Shown one piece after another: positions 55,863 to 64,000 of a DNA stretch of 64,000 nt; position 1 is the stretch's first letter; every line of letters starts with the position of its first letter. The notes below the pieces were generated by a model, which worked only from the letters and a program-made list of their open reading frames with translations, had not been told where the DNA came from and made no database searches. Source of the DNA: Mesorhabditis belari (lineage: Eukaryota; Nematoda; Chromadorea; Rhabditida; Rhabditidae); contig CAUEEP010000735.1 of NCBI GenBank assembly GCA_958450365.1, positions 3,190,001 through 3,254,000 of the forward strand, read 5' to 3'. The position numbers and the translations under genes are program-made.

Positions 55863-56984
55863 AATGATTGAAACGAATTTTGTATTGTACAAATTTTATA
55901 TTTCAAATTTGAAGCCAAACATCGGCCCTGGTTGCCAATTTTCTCCAATTAGTTGACTCCAAAAATACTCTACCCCAAAATCATCTATTTTTACAGCAGA
56001 CAGGTAATTTATTGGTATAAAAACTCCCCCAGAACCGTCAAAAAAGATTTATTGACACTAAAATTGTCAAAATTGCCAAAATTTTTGTGTTTCCTTGCGC
56101 GTTTGGCAACAAAGATTGAAATGAATTTACATTTACATTCAAAATTTACAGAAATGAATTCAAATGATCCATTCGATGATCTTTTTTTAACTACATCAAC
56201 TCAACCGGATTATTCTGAATATGCATATGAATATGCATATTCAGAATAATAATTCAGAATTGGGGGTCTATTTTGTTGCGTAAAATATGATCATCAGTAC
56301 AAAAGCTAGTACCGATAGAGATTTTTATGCAACTTCTAAACTTGCCGGCATAGAATACCTCACCACAGTCTAGTATTAACTGGTCCAGGTCAGTCCAAGC
56401 AAAGCCAGGTCAGTCCAGGGCCAGGCCAGTCCAAGCAAAGCCAGAGCCAAAGCCAGAGGCCAGACCAGGCCAAGACCTGGTTTTTGACCGGTGTGGCCCT
56501 GCCAGACTTACTTTCCCATAGTCATTCAGTCATTTTTCCTTTTCCCAAAGTATTTGTGCTTATCAATTTCCTTGCCAGTTAGCAATTTAACAAACGCATA
56601 GGATTCTTGCTTGCTTGACGCATAGAATTCTTGTTTGCTCGCTGTACCATCCACTTTTTCCTCATCGCAATCGGAAACTCAAAAAGAACACTGTTTCTCT
56701 CTGAAACAAACCGTTTCCTAACCGTAGCCTTTTAGGAAAGGCTATCGTAATCCCGTTGTAAAAAGAAAGCTGCTATAATCGGAACTATGAAAGCTTTTTC
56801 AAAGCAAATCTTTTAGTGTGGCATTTTGGGGATTTTTGTGAATTTGTTTTGTCTCCGGATTGTTCTCAAAAATCCGCATATCTCAAAAGCGATCAAATTC
56901 TATCTTTTCCTTGATGCCTATTGTCGTTTGAATGAATCGTGGACGTTTTTCTATAAAATATACTGTGTGATTACGTGAGTTTGA

Positions 56985-57245
56985 AAGCTGGATAGCTTTT
57001 GGGGAAGGTATTTAGCTGAATAGCTTTTGGAAGCTGAAGATCTTTTGAAAGCCGGATAGCTTTTGGAAGCTGAAGATCCTTTGGAAAGCTGGATATCTTT
57101 TGGAAGCTGAATATCTTTCGAAAGCTGAATATCTTTTGAAGCTGAATACCTTTTGGAAGCTGAATATCCTTTGAAAGCTGGATATCTTTTGAAAGACATT
57201 CAGCTTTCGAAGGATATTCAGCTTCTTTTGAAAGATATTCAGTTG
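56985..57245. repeat. GAAGCTGAATATCTTTTGAAA minisatellite with an inverted end
   Basis: About nine units of 20-22 bp in one orientation are followed at 57,197-57,245 by two or three units in the opposite orientation (AAAGATATTCAGCTTTCGAA), forming a hairpin. From 57,250 to 58,700 I see no gene. ATGT(C/G)ACATCCAGGAT-like words recur near 57,750-57,850. Confidence 0.88.
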
Positions 57246-58716
57246 GGAATGCGTGAACCCTGTTGGTTCACCGATATCTGGATTGATGTTGAATATGATC
57301 ATCACTGCTTTCTATTATGGAATGATCTATTCAATGCAAATGATTGGGAATGGACTGTGCATGAATAGGTAAAAAAAGGAGACCCATGCATGGATTGAGT
57401 ACATAGCCATGTACTCAAGGCTATACACAGCTCGTTCTGAATATTTGTATTGTAATCAGATAATAAATCAACACTACAACTAGTGTATTTCTCCACAACA
57501 ACTTAGTTGTAGAGAGAGTTTCCCTTTAATCTCGTTTACTTACCTTACTTATCTCCTTTACTTACCGTAATCCTGGCTGCTTTTTCTAAGCTTCCTCTTT
57601 TCTTTAGAATCTTTGCCGTTTTCTTCGATGGTCTTCACTATTCAAAAATCGAGCGTATCGCTCCTTTTCATGGTTTTATCCTTTGGGCAATCCCAATCGG
57701 GGTTTATTGCTTTCAGATTGGGCCAGGTGATTGAAAAAGGGAAATGCTGGATGTCACGTGGGATCCTGGAAATGGATAAATGGATAAAGATCAATTCTGG
57801 ATTCCAGAATAAAGATAAATCCTAAATTCCAGGATAAAGATAAATCCTGGATGTCACATGAAATTTTAGTTCACAATTCGAAGACTGATTACACATGTTA
57901 TGGTGGATGGTATTTCTCGCCTCTTTCCCTTTGTGTTTTTAATGGATATGTCTGGGGATGGACATCTTATTTCTTGATATTTCATTTTGATGAGATTATG
58001 ATCGGGATCCTTGTCATTACTGCAATTCTTGATAGGCTCACGTTGTGGAAAGTGAGAAAAGTGGTGAGGGAAACGAGTCAGATAAAGCTGTGAACTGAAT
58101 TTTGTGTATTGTGCATTAAACGTCTTCAGTAAACGCCTTAAACGCCGTCAGGAAACGCCTTCGCCTTAAGAGCCTTCGCCTTAAACGCCTTTACTGGTCT
58201 AAAGTGTGAAATCTGAAACTGATCTAGAAATGCTGTAGCTTGACCATCTACCTTTTCAAGGTCAATACAAAATCTGGCTTGAGCTATCATAGTGGATAAG
58301 TCGATACAGATCAGTAGTCGATACAGATCACTACTATAAGATAGTACGTACAGTGCGGTGATATTATCTAAGACTAATCTGGGCTGCAATAAAAGTCAGA
58401 GCAAGGCCAGAAGTTAAGCCAGGATTTGGCCTTGAAACAAGCGAAGCAGGAAACCGTTTGAAATCTACTAGATATAATTGAGCTGTCTGTCCGTCCGTCC
58501 GTGCGTTCGTTACCTTAAGTACTTACTGTTTGGCGAAAAAGTTTGAAGGCTATCTTGAAAATGGCTGATAGGCTGATAGACTGATATTCTAGAGTTGTCC
58601 TAGAGCATCTAGAAGAACTCTAGATTGATAACTGATCCCAAAACTGCTTTCAAATCCAACTTATGTACTCTAGAACAACTCTAGAGTTAACTCCATCACG
58701 AGTAAAGGAGTTTAAG

Positions 58717-58788
58717 CGCATTTTGGTGTAATGGTTAGCAGATTTGGTTGGGAAGGGAGTGCTGGTTCAAATGCCGGCTCTCTTCTGT
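58717..58788 (+). other. tRNA-like sequence
   Basis: TTTTGGTGTAATGGTTAGCAG is A-box-like and GCTGGTTCAAATGCCGGC is T-arm-like. The anticodon arm is not well formed. It is probably tRNA-derived. Confidence 0.45.
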
Positions 58789-58959
58789 TCTTTTCTATCT
58801 TTTAATCTATTCCAAATCTTGTGACGATCAATTCCAAGTCTTAAATCAATTCAACAAACATTTCCCCTTAATTTCAGACTCGATTTTCGCTCTTGAAAAG
58901 ACGCGCCGACATCCGTCTATCGATTATGGTATTTGAAGATAGGAAAACTCGGAGGATTT

Positions 58960-59022
58960 CTTTATTTTTCAGCTTTTAACAACACATTCTGTTACAATTT
59001 GTTATCTCTTGGGAAATTGGGT
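58960..59022. repeat. Left copy of a 55-bp direct repeat flanking the GC-rich island
   Basis: TTTTAACAACACATTCTGTT and ACAATTTGTTATCTCTTGGG recur at 60,340-60,395, and a shorter match (ACAATTTGTTATCTCT) lies at 59,741-59,756. Confidence 0.85.
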
Positions 59023-59238
59023 GATGAACAATTTAGTTTTACTCGATTTCACACCAATCTTTCGATATCTTATCCTCGAAATCTATCCATTTCTCCTTCA
59101 TTGTTTACTCGGGTAAGAGAAAGACAAGAATTCTTGTTTAGATTAGCTGGATTACGGTATTCCGTCTAGATTAGAGAGATCAGTTTGGGGGGTAGTCAAA
59201 ACAGCGCCATAATAGAAAACGTTCAAGACAGCGCCGGC

Positions 59239-59549
59239 CAAAATTTCTCAAAATCCAAAAAACCAAGCCGGTTCAAGTTTTATACCAAAAAAACTCCTTG
59301 CTTTCTTGGCTACATGATGGGTGAAACAGTTTTTTAAAGAAAGTTAATATTTCATCGATAAAAAGAGTACTCAGTGATACTCAGTTGGTTAACTGAATAT
59401 CTTTAGAGACTCATTTTGAGTACTCTTTTTATCGATGAAATATTAACTTTTTTAAAAAACTGTTTCACCCATCATGTAGCCAAGGACGCCAGGAATTTTT
59501 TGGTATAAAACTTGAACCGGCTTGGTTTTTTGGATTTTGAGAAATTTTG
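59239..59549. mobile_element. 311-bp inverted-repeat element
   Basis: CAAAATTTCTCAAAATCCAA at the left is the inverse of the right end. The arms are about 130 bp and include ACTGTTTCACCCATCATGTAG on the right side. The short loop contains TCAGTTGGTTAACTGAATAT, itself palindromic. The whole unit would fold as a long hairpin. Confidence 0.85.
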
Positions 59550-59664
59550 ACGTAGGCACCCACACTTTTGCTTTTGCGATAAAAATGATTCGAACCGCGC
59601 AACGCGCAAAAAAGGGCATAAAGTCGTGTTCTCTCAGGTTCTTCTCAGGTTTGTGCCTTAAGCC

Positions 59665-60200
59665 CTCAGATTACTCTTCACCGGGCCGCCCCCCCTGCCT
59701 AAGCCCCTGCCGAGTCAGCTATCCGGGTCCCACATTCTGGTACAATTTGTTATCTCTCAAGGTTTTCGCTCATTCCAGCCATTGACCTCATCGACACTCA
59801 ACGCATCTCGCACTTCACCCGGGAGCTTCATCCACCGACAGGGGGGGCTAGGCAAACACCAGCCCCCAGAACATGACGGTCCTATGGTGAGACTCCCCGG
59901 TTCTCCTATTTACGAACATTCGCTAATCTCCGTCGACATCACCCCTTGACTTACGGGATTGTCTCGAAGACTCGACCATGTTACTTCCGCCGGCCCGAGG
60001 CGGGACTCTGCCGGAGTGGTAGGCGGCCCCATACGAGTACCTCCTTGGCCAACTCCGTTGACAGGTCACTTAAAGAAAGGGGTTTTTCGGGCACTTAACC
60101 TATTCACGGTCGCCAGAACCGGCGCGTTTCCCGGTTCCCGAATGGTTCGCCTGTTCTGGGCACGTTCTTGGCGCAGGGGTGGCGGGTCTGGAAAGTCTGG
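59665..60200. other. GC-rich island of unknown origin
   Basis: About 530 bases are well over half G+C in an AT-rich region, with words like GGCCGCCCCCCCTGCC and GCCGGCCCGAGGCGGGA. Both the plus-strand ORF (59959-60231) and a minus-strand frame with few stops can be read. I recognise no protein domain or rRNA signature with confidence. It could be a horizontally derived or organellar fragment, a diverged rDNA-like piece or an assembly contaminant. Confidence 0.5.
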
Positions 60201-60339
60201 AAGTCACATCAGACAAATAGATGGATTTTAACGACAAAAAGGCAATTTATCGATCTTAGATTCTAATCTGGATGTCACATGAGATAAATATGCAAATTTT
60301 AACGGATTTGAAGATCAGGAAACTTGAGAATTTCTTTAT

Positions 60340-60500
60340 TTTTCAGCTTTTAACAACACATTCTGTTACAATTTGTTATCTCTTGGGAAATTGCGATACT
60401 AAAGAAGTACCATAATAAAATTTTATCCGATAAGGAAGTTTTCGGCATTGTTTTCCCCGTTTAACCCCTGAACTTCAACAAATAAATTCTTTAAATCTTT
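60340..60500. repeat. Direct-repeat junction
   Basis: The right copy of the 55-bp repeat is followed at 60,396-60,500 by GCGATACTAAAGAAGTACCA and its continuation. This recurs at 61,031-61,135, where the GATCTAATACGGTTCC array starts. From 60,500 to 61,030 no gene is visible, and a run of ten or so C residues stands at about 60,992. Confidence 0.8.
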
Positions 60501-61134
60501 AAATCAAAAATACGGTCCAATACGGTTCCAATAAATCCAAATTCAATCATCCTTTCCTTCAATCATCCTTCCTTCCTTTATAAATCCAATTCAAATTTAA
60601 TTTCCAACTTTCCAGCGTTATCGTGATTCTTTTCAACCTTCAACGAGATCGGAACAGCAACAAAACGAACAGCACCTTACAATTCAAGAGTTTTTCGTGA
60701 AATTTAGATAATTTAAAGAAAATTTCGCAAAACTTTCATGTTTTTTGATGTTTATAAACGATTTTTGTGCTCAAGGAATATAAATTATTTACTTTTTATC
60801 TGGGAAAAATTCAAATTTCCCCGACCATCACCTATGGCAAAAGCAAATTGTGTTAACTGATGATGTTTAAATAAAAATGAAATTAGAAAAGAGTTCTAAA
60901 AGTATTACGAATCGATTCAGCATAGTCAAAAACCCCTATGTGCAAGTTTTCGTGAAAAAAAGTAAAACGCATTTTTGCGTGGATTTGCTCACCCCCCCCC
61001 CCCGATAATTGGCTACCCCCCGCCCTCCTCCGCGATACTAAAGAAGTACCATAATAAAATTTTATCCGATAAGGAAGTTTTCGGCATTGTTTTCCCCGTT
61101 TAATCCCTGAACTTCAACAAATTAATTCTTTAAA

Positions 61135-61470
61135 TCAAAAATACGGTCCAATACGGTTCCAATACGGTTCCTTTTTTGATCTAATACGGTTCCAATACGG
61201 TTCCTTTTTTGATCTAATACGGTTACAATACGGTTCCTTTTTTTGATCTAATACGGTTAGAATACGGTTCCAATACAGTTCCAATACAGTTCCAATACAG
61301 TTCCAATACGGTTCCAATACGGTTCCTTTCTGATCTAATACGGTTCCCATACGGCTCCAATACGGTTCCAAAACGATTCCAATACGGTTCCTTTTTTGAT
61401 CTAATACGGTTCCAATACGGTTCTCTTTCTGATCTAATACGGTTCCAATACAGTTCCAATACGGTTCCAA
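61135..61470. repeat. AATACGGTTCC array
   Basis: Twelve-base AATACGGTTCC words are punctuated by TTTTTTGATCT, giving a 30-bp superunit. The minus-strand YWNRIRSKKEP ORFs are repeat translations. Confidence 0.94.
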
Positions 61471-61854
61471 ACATTCATTCTCATGGAAAGATACAAATTT
61501 TGTGGAATGCAAATTTAGCGGATTTATAACGGAAATGATTGGGGTTTTTAATTTTGATAATGTTTAACGAAAAAGAACCGTAAAAGCGGTTTTTCAATTT
61601 TTAACTTAGAAAATAGAAAATTTTAATCAGCTTGTAAAGAATTGGTTTAAACCTGGTCTAGCACTGGCTGAAATTCTTGATTCGGAAAATGGGATTCAGT
61701 TAGTTTTGAGTGATTTGAACAATTGACTCTTCCTTCTTTCTTTCTTCCTTCCTTTCTCCTTCTTCCCCATTATCTTTTCGTCTTTCTCTTGACAAGTTAA
61801 GGTACCGGATAGCTGGTTAGCAATTGGCTTAGAGAGCAAGAGGCAAGAGCAGAA

Positions 61855-61935
61855 AGCAATCTCCTCTCCTCTCCTCTCCTCACCTCTCCTCACCTCTCCT
61901 CTCCTCTTCCCTCCTCTCCTCTTCCCTCCTCTCTA
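61855..61935. repeat. CTCCTCTCCT microsatellite
   Basis: A pyrimidine run with 5-bp and 10-bp periods. From 61,940 to 62,640 I see no gene. Confidence 0.92.
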
Positions 61936-63191
61936 CTTCTTACCAATTCCTTCACTTCCTTATTATAATTAGCAAAAGAATTCATTCTTTTCCATAATTT
62001 TCCTTTATTTTTATAAAAGAATGCAAATTTTGCAAATTTATAACGGAAATGATTGGGGGGTTTATTTTTGCGGATTAATAACGGAAAAAGAACCCCTATT
62101 TCTTTGTAAACTCTATCACTTCCCAGAAACTATTTTTCACTCACTATTTTCCCAGAAATCAAAAGCTCATCTATTAACTAAAATTCTCAATTTTTTGTTT
62201 TATTTTAACTTTCAAATATTTCACCCCAGGGATTTGCAGTGACGCTGAGATAAACAAGTGTTTCAAAAAAAGGAAATTTTGGCAATATTTCAGAATTGAG
62301 ACTAATTGAAAGATGGGAAAATTGTTTGAAAGACTAATGGAAAGACTAATGGAAAGACTAACTGAAACTAACTGATGGGAACTACAAAAATTCGAAAAAA
62401 TCTGATTTTTCTTTATTAGAAATCTCATTTTTTGATTTCTTCATCAATTTTTCCCGTTTCGAAACGTGATTAACGAAGTTTTTTGGCCTTTCGGAGTCTT
62501 GAATAGTCACAAAAGTTTGAGAAAAATTTTTTGAGTCAATTTCTTTTGCATTCAGCTTTTCGTCAATCACAATCACGATCGATCGATCGATTGATCTTTT
62601 CAATCCCTCTAAAACGTGTGTCGACTACCGTAGCCCGCTGTAACGGTGGAGAAGATAAGCTTTGCTTTCATTGTTTCCATTCAACTCCCCAAACCATCTT
62701 TGTTAGTTTTGGCCTTCATTGTGGTCTGGTAGTTCAAAGAGCCAATTCAAAGAGCTTTTTTTCGAATGAGTCGACGAGAAACCCTCTTTGCCTGTTTTGC
62801 CTCTTTTCACGAATCAACTTCAGTTTTGTAACGATCCAAAAGATAAGACTTGCTTTCGTTGTTTTCATTCAACTCCGCAAATCATCTTTGTTAGTTTTGG
62901 CCTTCATTGTGGTCTGGCTACGAGAATTTTTAGATTCTCCACTTGATTCTGAGAAAGAAATAGATTTCTTTCTCATTTCAAAGAGAAAAACAAAATTTAT
63001 CGCGTAAAACAATATTTTCAATTAATCTAAAAAAAATGATTTCAAAATGAAAAGAAACGATGACGCGGCGCTCCCATCGACTACCTCCGACTGGCGGCGA
63101 CGTTAATTGGAATGCGACGTTGCGAGAAAATTAACAATAAGATAAAAACATTTCAAATTTGAGACAGAAATTCAATTTTAACATAAGAAAA

Positions 63192-63325
63192 ATGTCGAAA
63201 AGCACATTATTTTCTCTTTCTAAAGGTCTCTACTCTTCAACAGCTCGTCTTAATCGAAGAAAAAAAATCGAAGAACGATGCCCAGCTCCTTCCAAACGTT
63301 TTCCTTATCCCAATATCCCAACAGG
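63192..63325 (+). CDS. Possible first exon of a small mitochondrial-type protein
   Basis: The frame starts MSKSTLFSLSKGLYSSTARL, a basic, Ser/Thr-rich amphipathic start that would suit a mitochondrial presequence, followed by NRRKKIEERCPAP. It runs about 44 codons before a tRNA-like sequence interrupts at about 63,325. No downstream exon can be assigned, so the gene may be broken, or this may be a chance ORF. Confidence 0.3.
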
Positions 63326-63387
63326 GTCAAAGTGGTTAGCGTCTTGTCTACAAAACTGGTCTAGGTGTCAGGTTCGATTCCGTCTTA
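63325..63387 (+). other. tRNA-like sequence
   Basis: AAAGTGGTTAGCGTCTTGTC and GTGTCAGGTTCGATTCC resemble A and B boxes, with a TCTACAAAA loop region akin to the 19.8-kb units. It is probably a SINE head. Confidence 0.45.
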
Positions 63388-63534
63388 TATCTTACAGTTA
63401 GTTTTGGCCTTCATTGTGGTCTGGCATTCTGGATTCCCCACTTGGCTCTCAAATGGAAATAGATAACCAAAGAAATTTCAAAAGACATTCAATTTCCTGA
63501 TCTAGATCCAATTCAAAGAGCAAATACTACCTTT

Positions 63535-63822
63535 GCGATAGGCCATAGGCCATAGCCATAGCCATAGCCATAGCCATAACCATAGCCATAGCCATATCCA
63601 TAGCCATATCCATAGCCATATCCATAGCCATATCCATATCCATAGCCATAGACCATAGCCATAGCCATATCCATATCCATAGCCATATCCATATCCATAG
63701 CCATATCCATAGCCATATCCATATCCATAGCCATATCCATATCCATAGCCATATCCATAGCCATATCCATAGCCATATCCATATCCATAGCCATAGACCA
63801 TAGCCATAGCCATATCCATAGG
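63535..63822. repeat. CATAGCCATATC minisatellite
   Basis: About 40 copies of 6-bp and 12-bp CATAGC/CATATC units. Minus-strand GYGYGY and AMDMDM ORFs are artefacts. At 63,920-64,000 a TTTGAAATAGGC repeat begins and runs off the window. Confidence 0.95.
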
Positions 63823-64000
63823 CCTTTGAAATAGAATTATGCGATTCTCGGGTAGATTTTCCAAGCGTCCTTCGTGATGCTCATCTCAAACCATCGATAA
63901 CATTGGCTTTCGCTAATACTACATTTACCATAGGCTTTTGAAATAGGTTTTTGAAATAGGCCTTTGAAATAGGCTTTTGCCATAGGCCTTTGAAATAGAA

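Larger units (their letters stand above)
62650..63425 (+). repeat. Three copies of a TTAGTTTTGGCCTTCATTGT repeat
   Basis: The words TTAGTTTTGGCCTTCATTGT and GGTCTGG occur at about 62,703, 62,894 and 63,398. The first two copies also share a further 55 bases upstream. The ORF at 62531-63007 spans two units and is not supported as a gene. Confidence 0.8.

Noticed and set aside
62531..63007. Plus-strand ORF of 158 codons
   Set aside because: It spans two copies of a dispersed repeat and shows no domain. The second half repeats the first.
63502..63864. Gly-Tyr repeat protein on the minus strand
   Set aside because: It is a translation of the CATAGC/CATATC satellite. The neighbouring frames give equally long Met/Ala/Asp repeats.

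Overview
This window looks like a gene-poor, repeat-rich stretch of a nematode nuclear genome, probably a rhabditid. The genes have many short exons separated by introns of about 42-55 bases with T-rich acceptors ending TTTCAG or TTTTAG. Three neighbouring start codons sit 6-9 bases after a lone splice acceptor, as expected for spliced-leader trans-splicing. The base composition is AT-rich and almost all of the longer single-frame ORFs are translations of tandem repeats. Every protein-coding locus I can support with confidence lies on the minus strand. I could not run any search, so domain calls rest on motif recognition.

Region 1 (1-36 kb) holds one very large gene on the minus strand. At least 17 exons between 30,465 and 1,215 encode a Gln/Ala/Pro-rich protein, and the end of the gene is not reached. 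Its introns, up to 15 kb long, are packed with minisatellites, short inverted-repeat elements, tRNA-like sequences, a 145-bp dispersed repeat family, a 5'-truncated LINE with an unusually long target duplication, and a decayed mariner transposase.

Region 2 (36-38.3 kb) is a strand-asymmetric purine-rich tract.

Region 3 (38.2-48.7 kb) is a rearranged locus. Two direct copies of a small gene for an RRM-like protein (38,740-39,834 and 46,865-48,669) flank the 5' third of a cytoplasmic dynein heavy chain gene (40,018-45,668). The dynein copy stops after about 1,400 codons and carries two frameshifts and two internal deletions, so I read it as a pseudogene joined to the 5'-truncated RRM copy. Both copies also carry a relic of a P-loop GTPase gene.

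Region 4 (48.99-54.12 kb) encodes a protein of about 815 residues. Its N-terminal half resembles the TASOR pseudo-PARP (DUF3715) domain and its C-terminal half is an Arg/Glu/Asp-rich tail built from repeated small exons. It lies about 320 bp upstream of the intact RRM-like gene on the same strand, which suggests an operon. A nearly identical inverted copy of two of its exons lies 1.3 kb upstream of its start codon.

Region 5 (55-64 kb) is mostly inverted-repeat elements and satellites, with one compositionally odd GC-rich island at 59.67-60.2 kb and a possible short plus-strand exon at 63.19 kb. The TASOR-like/RRM-like gene pair and the dynein-RRM chimera are the most interesting content.
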